Origin: Paenibacillus_T sp033239625
GTDB lineage: Bacteria; Bacillota; Bacilli; Paenibacillales; Paenibacillaceae
Assembly: GCF_033239625.1 (NCBI RefSeq)
Contig: NZ_BTCK01000009.1
Span: 1-64,000 of the forward strand
Direction of reading: 5' to 3'
Length of the DNA: 64,000 bases
Part shown: positions 44,095 to 52,613 of the stretch, piece by piece
How the letters are laid out: every line of letters starts with the position of its first letter
How positions within the stretch are numbered: the first letter of the stretch is position 1
The notes under the pieces: model-generated
Seen by the model: only the letters and a program-made list of their open reading frames with translations
Told to the model about the DNA's origin: nothing
Databases searched by the model: none
Made by a program: the position numbers and the translations under genes

Positions 44095-44685
44095 ATGTTG
44101 ACGACAGTCATCGCGATTGCAGGACTAGTTGTTGTTGCTGGATTGGCCCTGCTCTTCAGAATGAAGCAGCCGCACCGCTATGAGCCTGAAAGCGTCTCAG
44201 AAGGTGAGAATAACAGCCTGTCAGATGCCGTGCATCTAGAAGAACTGTCTCATAAGGATCATGTAGCCCCTGTTGTGCGTGCGCATGCGGACAGACCTTC
44301 TGTACTTCTTGTGGATGATCACCCTCTGATGCGTCAGTTGATGACTGAGGTGTTGACGCAGACAGGCATTGGCGTGGTGAGTGCTGGCAGCAGCCAAGAA
44401 GCGTTGGAGCTGCTGAAGCAATATCGAGTAGAGCTCGTTCTTACAGATGTTCAGATGCCTGGCATGGACGGCATTGAACTGCTCAGACGGCTGCGTTCTA
44501 TGAAAGGAAATCCGAACGCAGTCATTCCGTGTGTGTTCATGACTGGCAGCCTTGATGATGAGAAACGTCGAGAGGCGGAACGGCTCGGTGCGCTGGCCTT
44601 CTTCACGAAGCCGTTCGATATTCAAACAATTGGACAATTTATAGCGGAGCAGCTAATGAAGGACCGGCTCATCGTCTCACCTTGA
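44095..44685 (+). CDS. Membrane-tethered receiver-domain protein
   Basis: A 196-aa protein. Residues 1-22 are a hydrophobic helix (LTTVIAIAGLVVVAGLALLF) followed by a charged linker of about 45 residues. The C-terminal 125 residues are a complete receiver: PSVLLVDDHPLM, phospho-acceptor D118 in LVLTDVQMPGMDG, conserved Thr region VFMTGS and lysine in FFTKPF. No DNA-binding or enzymatic output follows. It may relay or sink phosphate at the membrane. No histidine kinase is adjacent. GGAG ends about 8 nt before the ATG, and a strong terminator follows. Confidence 0.8.
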   Translation: MLTTVIAIAGLVVVAGLALLFRMKQPHRYEPESVSEGENNSLSDAVHLEELSHKDHVAPVVRAHADRPSVLLVDDHPLMRQLMTEVLTQTGIGVVSAGSSQEALELLKQYRVELVLTDVQMPGMDGIELLRRLRSMKGNPNAVIPCVFMTGSLDDEKRREAERLGALAFFTKPFDIQTIGQFIAEQLMKDRLIVSP

Positions 44686-44690
44686 TGGAG

Positions 44691-44729
44691 AGACCGTATT
44701 ATGCAGACAAGCATAATGCGGTCTTTTTG
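44691..44729 (+). terminator. Intrinsic terminator
   Basis: AGACCGTATTATGC and GCATAATGCGGTCT form a 14-bp stem with one mismatch around AGACAA, followed by TTTTT. Confidence 0.93.
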
Positions 44730-44824
44730 CTATGTACGGGCCTTGCAGCCTGCCGCTTGGTGCTGATCGAAATCACAGGCTCATACAATGAACCATCGAA
44801 CAAGAGTGACGGAGGTGATAGACG

Positions 44825-46489
44825 TTGATCATTGGATTCGCAGCACTGGCTGTTTTCGCTGTCATTTGCTTACTCGCCATCGGATTGGCTGATGAAGCAG
44901 GGTCGAACATTCGTGCCTCCCGGCATCAGTCCTATGGCGGATCGACGTATGCGCAATTGGTGCATGACAAAGATGACCTGAATCGTTTAGGTTTTCCTCA
45001 GCTATTGCTGCGCAGCTATGGCAGTGCAGCGTCATTCGGATTGTCCTTCCATCAGCTTGGACTGATTGCGGGTTCAATCGCGGTATACAGTTTTGCGATC
45101 GAGCATGGAGGTTGGACCGTAATCGGTTGGGGATGGCTGATTGTTGGTTTAATTGGAGTTGCAGCCGGCGCTGCGATGGCAGAGTTGACTTCTGCGATGC
45201 CGACCGCTGGAGGGCTTTATCATTGGGCGCTTGCATTGGGCGGAGTCAGATGGAGCTGGGTTGCTGGGGGACTGCATTGGGGAGGCCATATCGCCATGCT
45301 GGCGCTTACGAATTACTGCGGTGCCAGCGTATTGGATACGCTTGCTGCTTCAAGCATCGGGTACACAACAGGAAGCGGGACGACGCTGGGCTGGATGCTG
45401 GTATTCTATATGCTGCAGTGGAGGCTAAATCTTATTAATGCTCGCAGGATGAGGCGTACGATTAACGTTGGCACGATACTTGCATTTGGGTTGGCTCTAT
45501 TAGCAGTTGGCGGACTGGTAGGCATGGTTTATCCGGGATCTGCACCGGTGTTCTCGGTATTCGATTCCAGCATCGAGCTGGGCAATGGACTTGTCGTTGA
45601 TTCGGGTGCTTCCTCCGTCTCAGGCTGGTTGATTGGGTTACTGCTGCTGCAGCGAATGTTTATTGGAAGCGAGGGTGGGGCCGCAGGAGCGGAAGAAACG
45701 GCAGATCCGCGTGTGAGGACGGCGTGGGCCGTGTTCTTGTCTCCCGTATACATGTTCGTTATTGGCTTCGTGCTGTTGTGTACCGTTACGATCAGTATTC
45801 CATTCGTTGCGAATTACAGTTACCTTGCATATGGAACATGGATCTCTGCTGTTATCCAGCCGTTGGTCAACTGGGATATCGTTGTAATCGTTCTCCTGAT
45901 AATCGCAGTGCTGTTGTCCGGTGTGCAAAATATGAACGTCCTATCGCGCACCTTATTCGCTATATCAAGAGATGGCGTGCTGCCTGAACGTATGCGAATG
46001 GGGAGGGTTTCTGTTCGTACCGGCAAGCCATCGGCTGCCATTACCGTATCGGCTGTGCTGGCGGGAACTTGCGGGCTGCTATATGTGGGGTTGAAGGAGG
46101 GGGGAGAGTCGTCACTAATGACGTTGATCGGGTTCACAATCATAGCCGTTCAATTGGCTTGTGCGATTCCGATTGGACTTCGTCTATTAGGAGATCAGAA
46201 CAGGGTAAGCAGCAAACTGCAACCAGCACCTTGGAGGCTTGGCCGAATTAGCAGGCTGGTAAGTTGGATAGCTTGGATTGGCATGCTAGCGGGTTCTGCA
46301 GGAAGCATTGTTCTGATATCGCCAATAGCGGGAGCGGCAGCAGCAGTGATCGGTATGCTCGCATGGCTGGCTTCTCTCATTCGGGGCAATGCGGTTAAAC
46401 GCAAACTGCAGACGGCAGCGAGGATGTCACGTACGGAGCTTCAACGAATTGAAAGAAAATTCGGACCCTTATTTCTAGACGGGAAATGA
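44825..46489 (+). CDS. Amino-acid permease of the APC superfamily
   Basis: A 554-aa integral membrane transporter. Besides the usual twelve-helix core it has an additional N-terminal helix (MIIGFAALAVFAVICLLAIG) and a 30-residue charged connector before the first core helix (RLGFPQLLLRSYGSAASFG). Helix 3 has the AELTSAMPTAGGLYHWA signature of the amino acid/choline permease group. The C-terminus ends in a soluble basic tail. GGAGGTGAT is 6 nt before the TTG start. The substrate, perhaps choline, GABA or an amino acid, is not determined by sequence alone. Confidence 0.85.
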   Translation: MIIGFAALAVFAVICLLAIGLADEAGSNIRASRHQSYGGSTYAQLVHDKDDLNRLGFPQLLLRSYGSAASFGLSFHQLGLIAGSIAVYSFAIEHGGWTVIGWGWLIVGLIGVAAGAAMAELTSAMPTAGGLYHWALALGGVRWSWVAGGLHWGGHIAMLALTNYCGASVLDTLAASSIGYTTGSGTTLGWMLVFYMLQWRLNLINARRMRRTINVGTILAFGLALLAVGGLVGMVYPGSAPVFSVFDSSIELGNGLVVDSGASSVSGWLIGLLLLQRMFIGSEGGAAGAEETADPRVRTAWAVFLSPVYMFVIGFVLLCTVTISIPFVANYSYLAYGTWISAVIQPLVNWDIVVIVLLIIAVLLSGVQNMNVLSRTLFAISRDGVLPERMRMGRVSVRTGKPSAAITVSAVLAGTCGLLYVGLKEGGESSLMTLIGFTIIAVQLACAIPIGLRLLGDQNRVSSKLQPAPWRLGRISRLVSWIAWIGMLAGSAGSIVLISPIAGAAAAVIGMLAWLASLIRGNAVKRKLQTAARMSRTELQRIERKFGPLFLDGK

Positions 46490-46615
46490 TCGGAAAATTT
46501 GAAAATATATTTCCCAGGGAAGCGCATAAAGATACAACTTCATTAATCATTCGACAGCAAATAGAAGTAATATTGCGACAATTTGTGTCGAACTTACAGA
46601 TAAGACATTATGTAT

Positions 46616-46645
46616 TTGCCAACGTTTGGCGTTTACCGTTATAAT
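46616..46645 (+). promoter_or_regulatory. Promoter in the permease-MOSC gap
   Basis: TTGCCA and TATAAT separated by 18 nt. The -35 overlaps an inverted repeat GCCAACGTTTGGC. Confidence 0.55.
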
Positions 46646-46823
46646 GGGCGCAATGATTGCGGGAAATGAAGCGGTCAGAATCGGAAATATTGCCCAGTAT
46701 GACGATTGAGTGAGTGATTGGAAATTAGGTAGGTGTGTACATCTATTCTTGTGGTGTGGATAACTATTAGTATTATACTATATCTAGGTGCTACTTCGTC
46801 AAGTTAGTCAATCTATAGATTTG

Positions 46824-46853
46824 CCCCTAATTCTATAAAAGAATGGGGGTTTT
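46824..46853 (+). terminator. Intrinsic terminator or attenuator before the MOSC gene
   Basis: CCCCTAATTCT and AGAATGGGGG pair around a short A/T loop, followed by TTTTG. Confidence 0.7.
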
Positions 46854-46922
46854 GCCTATTGTTTATGCAGACAAGCGCCATGATACGCAGAATATGACCG
46901 CCAACGAGGGGGAAATCGGGAA

Positions 46923-47576
46923 ATGAACGTTGGAAATACAATCGTCGCATCGATTAACGTAGGGATGCCGGATCAGCTGAAGCATGGGAATAAAGAGGTG
47001 CAGTCCGGCATTCGCAAGGCGCCAGTTGTGGGTAATATTCGAATTTCATCGAATGGACTGCCAGGTGATGGGCAGGCCGATCTCAAACATCACGGCGGCC
47101 CTGACAAGGCCATATGCGCATATAGCGCGGATCATTTCCCGTACTGGGAGGAGCGGCTTGGGTTCCCGTTGTCGGCTGGTGCTTTCGGCGAAAATTTCAC
47201 GTTAACCGGTTGGTCTGAATCTGATTGGTGCATCGGCGATCATGTTCGAGTGGGTACAGCGCTTCTTCAGATTTCGCAGCCAAGGCAGCCCTGCTATAAG
47301 CTGGGGGCTAGGCATGAGAGACCTGAATTGACAGCTTGGGTGACAGAAAACGGCTATACGGGTTTCTATTTCCGTGTGTTAGTAGAAGGAGAAGCTGCTG
47401 CAGGCGATTCCATGGTCGTTATCGAGCGCGATCTTGCTGGCATTACGATCGCAGAGGCCAACCGAGTGATGCATCATGATAAGACGGATGCATCTGGTAT
47501 TAAGCGACTTCTGGCCGTCCCGGCGCTCTCGGAGAGTTGGCGCGAGACATTAACCGAGCGGCTGAATCGTATCTAA
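46923..47576 (+). CDS. MOSC-domain protein (YiiM-like)
   Basis: A 217-aa cytosolic protein. MOSC domains bind molybdenum cofactor sulfur; the conserved cysteine is in ISQPRQPCYKLG, and the entry motif GLPGDGQADLKHHGGPDKAI is typical of the YiiM group, which reduces N-hydroxylated compounds. A 3-alpha-type C-terminal domain follows (LTEANRVM-like helices). GAGGGGGAAATCGGG lies before the ATG. No Moco biosynthesis genes are nearby. Confidence 0.9.
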   Translation: MNVGNTIVASINVGMPDQLKHGNKEVQSGIRKAPVVGNIRISSNGLPGDGQADLKHHGGPDKAICAYSADHFPYWEERLGFPLSAGAFGENFTLTGWSESDWCIGDHVRVGTALLQISQPRQPCYKLGARHERPELTAWVTENGYTGFYFRVLVEGEAAAGDSMVVIERDLAGITIAEANRVMHHDKTDASGIKRLLAVPALSESWRETLTERLNRI

Positions 47577-47628
47577 TTAGGATCAAAACATTCATATCGT
47601 TAATGAACGCAAGGAGACTTCATACATA

Positions 47629-48648
47629 ATGGCAGCATTAGTCGAACAGTTACTAGCAGATATATTGAAGCAGTATCCAATCGCCGATAATTGGCAGGCC
47701 ATAGATCGAGAGTCGGGCATGAATAACACGACCCGTCTAATTGAGACCGCTGCGGACCGATACGCCATTCGGTTATATGATAATCACCAGGATCGCGAAA
47801 TCGTACGCTTAGAGCATGAGATGCTTCAGTTTCTAGTGGATTCGAATTTCAGCTTACGAGTGCCGGAGCCTGTTCGGAATACAGCAGGCGAGACCGTCAC
47901 TTCCGCATCGACAGGCAAACTCGCATCCCTGTTCCGATACATAGATGGTAATCGTCCTTCTTCGTCGAAGACGGAGCATGTGCACTCACTCGGTCATGCT
48001 GCTGGCTTACTTAGCCGTGCGCTTGCACAATGCAAGACAACAAGTGAACCGCAATATAAGCCGTATTATGAATTAATGCAGTCGTATGACGGCTGGACCG
48101 ATGAGAAAGTACGGAGTACCGCCGATGGCTGTTCATTTGATCCAGCAGTGTTGAGTGCCATTAACCGTGTTCTCGCCGTGAGGGAGAGCTTGGAGCGAAC
48201 ATTAATGACATTAAAGCAACTCCCGCACCAATGGATTCACGGGGATTTAAATTTCTCGAATGCAGTTGCTGTCGGTGATAAGATTGTTGGCATCCTTGAT
48301 TTTGAGTTTTGTACCATTGATCTACGTGCGATGGAGCCGTCTGTTGTCATGGTCGATTTCATTGATGCCAATCGTACGAACGAGCAGCGACTGCGAGCGG
48401 TCGACACGTTTGCATCCGGGTTCGGCGAAGCGCTTCGATTAACGAGAGCGGAAGCAGAAGCGATTCCATCTTTAATGAAGCTGCGCATGCTTGATGTGTT
48501 TTTGCATTTTGCCAATCGCTGCGCCGATGGACTTGATGCTCCAGAAGTGTGGAAAGGGCAAATTCAGCATGCAGATGCTGTCTGTCAATGGATCGACGCA
48601 AGGCATGATGAACTGGCGCTTCTATTAAGTAACAGGCTAAGCGAATGA
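47629..48648 (+). CDS. Aminoglycoside-phosphotransferase-fold kinase
   Basis: A 339-aa small-molecule kinase of the APH/ChoK superfamily. The catalytic loop is WIHGDLNFSNAV with the base aspartate and ILDFEFC supplies the metal-binding aspartate. The N-lobe has the YAIRLYDN beta strand. It resembles homoserine-kinase-II and spore-coat-type members; the acceptor substrate is not apparent. Antibiotic resistance is not implied by the fold. AAGGAG is about 12 nt before ATG, and 52 nt separate it from the MOSC gene. Confidence 0.8.
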   Translation: MAALVEQLLADILKQYPIADNWQAIDRESGMNNTTRLIETAADRYAIRLYDNHQDREIVRLEHEMLQFLVDSNFSLRVPEPVRNTAGETVTSASTGKLASLFRYIDGNRPSSSKTEHVHSLGHAAGLLSRALAQCKTTSEPQYKPYYELMQSYDGWTDEKVRSTADGCSFDPAVLSAINRVLAVRESLERTLMTLKQLPHQWIHGDLNFSNAVAVGDKIVGILDFEFCTIDLRAMEPSVVMVDFIDANRTNEQRLRAVDTFASGFGEALRLTRAEAEAIPSLMKLRMLDVFLHFANRCADGLDAPEVWKGQIQHADAVCQWIDARHDELALLLSNRLSE

Positions 48649-48708
48649 ACGTACAACCCTCCGCCATATACTGGAATGAACGGCACAACGATCGGAGGGT
48701 GAGCAGCA

Positions 48709-49617
48709 ATGAGCACAGCACGTTCACTAGGTTATGGCGATCAGGATCGTCTAGTGATCTTGAACGCTGATGATTTTGGACTTAGCCATTCAACGAATGA
48801 AACGATTACGAAGCTGCTGGAGGATGGAACCGTCTCTTCCGCGACGCTGATGCTGCCCTGCGGTTGGGCGCGAGAAGCGGCGTTATGGAGTGCGAGACGT
48901 CCAGACCTTGATGTCGGCGTTCACTGGACGATGACAAGCGAATGGGATGCGTACAAATGGGGTCCAGTCTGCCGAACAGCGCCAACCGATTCCTTGGTAA
49001 CGGATGAGGGCTACTTCCCTAAGGATTCGAAAACATTCGAACGGCAGGCGGATCCGTCCCAGGTGAAAGCCGAGCTCATCGCGCAGGTCGAGATGGCGCT
49101 TAAGCTTGGCGTGAAGCCGACCCATGCCGATAACCATATGGGAAGTCTATACGGTCTTGCGACTGGAAGGGACTTTCTGACGCCTGTGTTCGAAGTGTGC
49201 GCAGCCTATGGGCTGCCGTTCCGACTGCCGAGGCATCTGCTCACGGAAACGGGGCAGATGGCACCGCCCGAGCTTGCGAGCATCGCGAAGCAGCGCGCTG
49301 AAGAAGCGGAAAGCTATGGAGTGATCGTACTCGACTATTTGCTTGGACTTCCGTTCGCGATGCAGACTGATGAAACGTATGAGTCGTATCGGGACCAGTT
49401 TATTTATATGCTGACCAACCTGAAGCCGGGCGTATCCGAAATCATTCTTCATCCGATGGAGCGGTCCGATGAGCTGGATGCATTCCATACGCAGTCCGTG
49501 AAGCGCGGCTGGGAATTGCAGCTGCTGCATGATCCATTGGTATTGAAGACGATCGAAGAGCAGCAGCTCATCCGCATTGGCTGGCGGGAGCTGCAGCAGC
49601 TGCAGCTGGCGCTCTGA
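48709..49617 (+). CDS. YdjC/ChbG-type carbohydrate deacetylase
   Basis: A 302-aa enzyme of the YdjC family, which removes acetyl groups from N-acetylated oligosaccharides such as diacetylchitobiose. Metal and catalytic residues are in LNADDFGLSHSTN, VGVHWTM and PTHADNHMGS; the C-terminal part includes EIILHPM. No signal peptide is present, so it acts inside the cell. GGAGGGTGAG lies about 9 nt before the ATG; a terminator follows. Confidence 0.88.
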   Translation: MSTARSLGYGDQDRLVILNADDFGLSHSTNETITKLLEDGTVSSATLMLPCGWAREAALWSARRPDLDVGVHWTMTSEWDAYKWGPVCRTAPTDSLVTDEGYFPKDSKTFERQADPSQVKAELIAQVEMALKLGVKPTHADNHMGSLYGLATGRDFLTPVFEVCAAYGLPFRLPRHLLTETGQMAPPELASIAKQRAEEAESYGVIVLDYLLGLPFAMQTDETYESYRDQFIYMLTNLKPGVSEIILHPMERSDELDAFHTQSVKRGWELQLLHDPLVLKTIEEQQLIRIGWRELQQLQLAL

Positions 49618-49638
49618 TTGTACGGTTTACTTTATTAA

Positions 49639-49674
49639 AGCTCTGCCGGATTATTATCGGCAGAGCTATTTTTC
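49639..49674 (+). terminator. Intrinsic terminator
   Basis: AGCTCTGCCG and CGGCAGAGCT form a perfect 10-bp stem around a 9-nt loop, followed by ATTTTTC. Confidence 0.92.
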
Positions 49675-49777
49675 TATAACGGTCACTTCAGTCAACCAAA
49701 GTCATAAACGGAGTTTCGTCCCATAAATTAGTTAGTACTATATTGCACAATGCGTGCTGGGGAGGGAAGGTTTGTTG

Positions 49778-50437
49778 ATGGATAATCAACTTGAAGCGCG
49801 ATTCTTCATCCGTTCTGACCTACGAGAGGATACCTTCATCGTTCCGCTGCCGCAAACCTGGTGGAGCCGCCCTTATGAATATGCTTGGTGTGCACAGTTT
49901 GTTCGAGAACAGGAAGTTGTGTTAGACGCGGCTTGCGGCATCTCGCACCCGTTTAAGTTTTATCTGGGGTCCTGCAATTTATCTGAGGTGCACGCATGTG
50001 ACTGGGATGAACGCATCGCGTCTAAGGAGGCCATCTTCGCCGATGCCGTCCACGATTTCGGAGAGGAAGCCGCTCATCGGCTCTTCCAACACACCGATTG
50101 GTCGAAGCTGCAACTAGCGCAAGCAAGCATTACATCGCTTCCTTACGAGGATAACTATTTTGATACAGTATTTTGCATATCGGTGCTTGAACATCTGAGC
50201 GAGCAAGACCAGCTTGCCGCTCTGCAGCAATTTCATCGGGTGCTGAAGCCTGAAGGCAGACTGGTGTTAACGTTTGATTATCCGATGGTAGACTTGGATC
50301 TGTTATATAATTATGCAACTAATGCGGGCTTCATCTGTCCGGCGTCGTTCACGGGGAATTTACCGCCCGATGCACTTCGATCGGAAATATGGGGGACATT
50401 GTACTGTTTTCGTGCCTTGCTGCAGAAGGGATCGTGA
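49778..50437 (+). CDS. Class I SAM-dependent methyltransferase
   Basis: A 219-aa methyltransferase of the Methyltransf_11 type. The SAM site is VVLDAACGISHPFKFYL, unusual in having S-H-P instead of the common glycine after the GxG-type loop. Motifs IV-VI are DTVFCISVLEHL and FHRVLKPEGRLVLTFDYP. The acceptor is unknown. ATG 49778 has GGGAAGG about 7 nt upstream; the earlier frame from 49754 is less likely. It converges on the ypdA gene. Confidence 0.8.
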   Translation: MDNQLEARFFIRSDLREDTFIVPLPQTWWSRPYEYAWCAQFVREQEVVLDAACGISHPFKFYLGSCNLSEVHACDWDERIASKEAIFADAVHDFGEEAAHRLFQHTDWSKLQLAQASITSLPYEDNYFDTVFCISVLEHLSEQDQLAALQQFHRVLKPEGRLVLTFDYPMVDLDLLYNYATNAGFICPASFTGNLPPDALRSEIWGTLYCFRALLQKGS

Positions 50438-50465
50438 CTGAGGTGGATCATTGTTCGGCAAAATG

Positions 50466-50514
50466 AAGAAGCCTCCAATACCATCACCATATGGGTGCGG
50501 TTTAGAGGCTTCTT
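50466..50514. terminator. Bidirectional terminator
   Basis: AAGAAGCCTC and GAGGCTTCTT pair, with inner ACC/GGT pairing, between the converging methyltransferase and ypdA genes. Confidence 0.75.
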
Positions 50515-50532
50515 ACTTGTCATAGCGTTGAA

Positions 50533-51546
50533 TTAGGCCTGTGTGATACGGGATGCTGCGATGTGATCGGCGATCCGATTGCCGTGGAAGCGGCCGGACT
50601 CGATAAACACCTCGTTCGCCTGCTTGCGGGAAGCGACTACACCGGCTAAGTACACACCAGGTACATTCGTCTCCATCGTCTCATCGTTGAAGGTTGGACT
50701 GCCGTCCTCTTCGATTGTCACACCGATACTCGAGAGGAATGCGCGGTCCGGATGGAAGCCGGTGAGGGCAAGGACGAAATCATTGCGGAGCTCTTCGCGC
50801 TGTTCGGGCCCTTCAATTGTGACGGTTGCTCGATCGATCTCCACAACGCGTGATTGGAATCGCATGTTGATGGCGCCTTTGGCAACAAGCGCTTCGTAGA
50901 TGGGGAGCACCCACGGCTTAATCCCGCGAGCGTAAGTCTCGCCGCGGTAGACAACCGTAACCTCGGCGCCGACGCGCTCCAGCTCAAGCGCCGCATCAAT
51001 GGCGGAGTTGCTGCCGCCGATAATCGCAACCTTCATTCTCGTGTAAGGATGCGCCTCACGGAAGAAGTGGCTTACCTTGTCCAGCTCTTCGCCCGGAATG
51101 CCCAGCGTATTCGGGTGATCGAAGTATCCTGTCGCAATGACAACGCGCTCCGCATGATAAAGCTTCTCTTCACCGAACCGTGTAATCGAACGAACTTGGA
51201 ACGATTGCTCCTCTTTCACAACATCGGTTACCGTCTCGAATGCATTCACGCGAATGTTCTTGCGAAGCGTTACGGTGCGGTAATAAGCAAGCGCCTCTTG
51301 GCGTGTCGGCTTCTCGCCGTTCGTCGTGAAAGGAATATCGCCAATCTCAAGCCGCTCCGGCGTGCTGAAGAAGCGCATGTAAGTCGGGTATTGCGAGATG
51401 GAATGCACGATATTTCGGCTTTCGATAATAAGCGGATTAAGGCCAAGCTCGCTGAGTGCAATCGCTGCGGCTAGTCCGCACGGTCCTGCACCGATAATAA
51501 TGACTTGCTCTCTACTGTCGGTTTCGCGTTCGAACGATCCGATCAT
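50533..51546 (-). CDS. ypdA: YpdA-type bacillithiol disulfide reductase
   Basis: A 337-aa FAD/NADPH flavoprotein that reduces oxidised bacillithiol. The FAD motif IIGAGPCGLAAAIALSELG contains the cysteine of the GxGPCG pattern that distinguishes YpdA from thioredoxin reductases. The NADPH motif is IIGGSNSAIDAALE, and VYLAGVVASRKQANEVFIESGR closes the FAD domain. There is no CxxC redox pair, as expected. It indicates that the organism makes bacillithiol. GGAGG is about 9 nt before the ATG. Confidence 0.9.
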   Translation of the reverse strand: MIGSFERETDSREQVIIIGAGPCGLAAAIALSELGLNPLIIESRNIVHSISQYPTYMRFFSTPERLEIGDIPFTTNGEKPTRQEALAYYRTVTLRKNIRVNAFETVTDVVKEEQSFQVRSITRFGEEKLYHAERVVIATGYFDHPNTLGIPGEELDKVSHFFREAHPYTRMKVAIIGGSNSAIDAALELERVGAEVTVVYRGETYARGIKPWVLPIYEALVAKGAINMRFQSRVVEIDRATVTIEGPEQREELRNDFVLALTGFHPDRAFLSSIGVTIEEDGSPTFNDETMETNVPGVYLAGVVASRKQANEVFIESGRFHGNRIADHIAASRITQA

Positions 51547-51714
51547 TTTATCAGCCTCCTGCCCGGATGGTTCATATCATTAATATTGTAACTGCTAGCG
51601 GCCGCCTCGTGCAAACCAGTTGGCTAGACTTGTCACAAATCAGCGTTTGGTGCTGTGTACGAGCTTTCGAATCATGTATAATAGGGTTGACTTGCACGAC
51701 TGGGAGGAAGCTAG

Positions 51715-52248
51715 ATGCGACGGCGTTTTGTTATTGAAGCGGTGATGGTGGCAACTTATGGGCACTTGTTAGTGCCAAGTCGTCCGGTGGAGTATATCGT
51801 TCCTTATTCGACTATCGCGGAGCTATACGATATGAAGGACGGAGCTGATCCCGTCATGGAAGATCCATCAGATGATAAGCATGTAAAGGAGAAAATCGGC
51901 GAGTTGATCGCATTCTTCGAGGAACCGTTGAACCGGAAGAAGATCGAGAAGGCTCTGCAGGTGCCATGGCGCCAAAGTTCACCCTTGCTGCTGAACGAGA
52001 ACATTCAGTTCACGATCGTTCACGCGCTCGACAACGCGCAATATGGCGAGTTGTTCGATCCGATCGAGACGGAAGTGCTGCTGGCGGGCATGAAGCTCGA
52101 GGTTCCGATTCTGTCGGATCAGATCGAGTTCCAGGAACGGCTCATCGAGGCCGAGATTCCCGTTCAGATCTACGATATCGATGACTTCGAATTCGCGGTG
52201 GAAGACGGCATTGAGCCGGAAGATCTGCTGGAGCATCGAGACTTGTAA
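51715..52248 (+). CDS. Hypothetical protein, 177 aa
   Basis: A soluble, acidic-tailed protein conserved, as far as I remember, in Paenibacillus, where it is often named ADP-heptose synthase without support. No catalytic motif of that enzyme is visible here. It starts MRRRFVIEAVMVATYGHLLV and has alternating helices; the C-terminus is strongly acidic (DIDDFEFAVEDGIEPEDLLE). GGGAGGAAG lies about 7 nt before ATG and TATAAT (51677-51682) upstream. Function unknown. Confidence 0.6.
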   Translation: MRRRFVIEAVMVATYGHLLVPSRPVEYIVPYSTIAELYDMKDGADPVMEDPSDDKHVKEKIGELIAFFEEPLNRKKIEKALQVPWRQSSPLLLNENIQFTIVHALDNAQYGELFDPIETEVLLAGMKLEVPILSDQIEFQERLIEAEIPVQIYDIDDFEFAVEDGIEPEDLLEHRDL

Positions 52249-52250
52249 AG

Positions 52251-52280
52251 CTTTTTATTTTCTAAAAAGGAAATAAAAAG
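52251..52280. other. A/T-rich inverted repeat after the 177-aa gene
   Basis: CTTTTTATTT and AAATAAAAAG pair around a 10-nt loop. Too A/T-rich to be a confident terminator; it may help end the upstream transcript. Confidence 0.35.
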
Positions 52281-52362
52281 GTTGCGCACCTTAAGATGGG
52301 ATGCTAATATTTCCATGAACTCACTTAAATAAAAACGACATTTACGAAAGGAGGGACCGAAT

Positions 52363-52482
52363 ATGCCAAACGTTATTCCGTTTATGAGCGCTGTTAATGC
52401 CCAATTTGTTAACCAACAAATGTTTGCTTCCGTTAACGATGCGATGAACAGCTTTGCTGTATTCGGCCCTGACTTTTCGTAA
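52363..52482 (+). CDS. Candidate leader peptide, 39 aa
   Basis: A short frame with one of the best ribosome sites in the window (AAAGGAGGGACC, about 7 nt before the ATG). The peptide begins MPNVIPFMSAVNAQFV and ends FAVFGPDFS. It is neither cationic nor Cys-rich, so a bacteriocin is unlikely. A long hairpin begins 6 nt after its stop, then an intrinsic terminator, then the ABC exporter genes. This order is the same as the bmrB leader in front of bmrCD in Bacillus subtilis, where ribosome stalling by antibiotics relieves termination. The regulatory role here is inferred. Confidence 0.6.
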   Translation: MPNVIPFMSAVNAQFVNQQMFASVNDAMNSFAVFGPDFS

Positions 52483-52488
52483 CCGCGC

Positions 52489-52522
52489 ATATATCGAAGT
52501 CTGTCTCTGACTTCGTATATAT
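52489..52522 (+). promoter_or_regulatory. Leader hairpin after the small ORF
   Basis: ATATATCGAAGTC pairs with GACTTCG(T)ATATAT, 13 bp with one bulged T and a 7-nt loop. There is no T-run, so it is not itself a terminator. Candidate anti- or pause structure of an attenuator. Confidence 0.6.
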
Positions 52523-52536
52523 CGTGTCGTCTGCGG

Positions 52537-52575
52537 GAAGACCCGAGCCTATGCGGCTTGGGTCTTCTTTTGTTG
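52537..52575 (+). terminator. Intrinsic terminator/attenuator upstream of the ABC exporter
   Basis: GAAGACCCGAGCC and GGCTTGGGTCTTC form a 13-bp stem (one G-T pair) around TATGC, followed by TTTTGTTGTT. It lies 40 nt before the exporter start. Confidence 0.85.
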
Positions 52576-52613
52576 TTGCCGATTAGGGGAGAGTCAAGAG
52601 AGGAGAGAGAAGG

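Larger units (their letters stand above)
46490..46922. other. Long intergenic region with promoter and terminator
   Basis: More than 400 bp without a gene. It holds a good promoter (46616-46645) and, about 180 bp on, an intrinsic terminator (46824-46853), both pointing right. A short RNA of about 200 nt, or an attenuated leader of the MOSC gene, would fit. Small inverted repeats lie at 46576-46590 and 46619-46631. Confidence 0.5.

Noticed and set aside
47629..48648. Kinase as an aminoglycoside resistance enzyme
   Set aside because: Only the general APH-fold motifs are present; the context and sequence fit metabolic kinases as well or better.
52363..52482. Small ORF as a bacteriocin exported by the adjacent ABC pair
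   Set aside because: The peptide is not cationic, has no leader/GG site and no cysteines; the terminator behind it fits a regulatory leader better.
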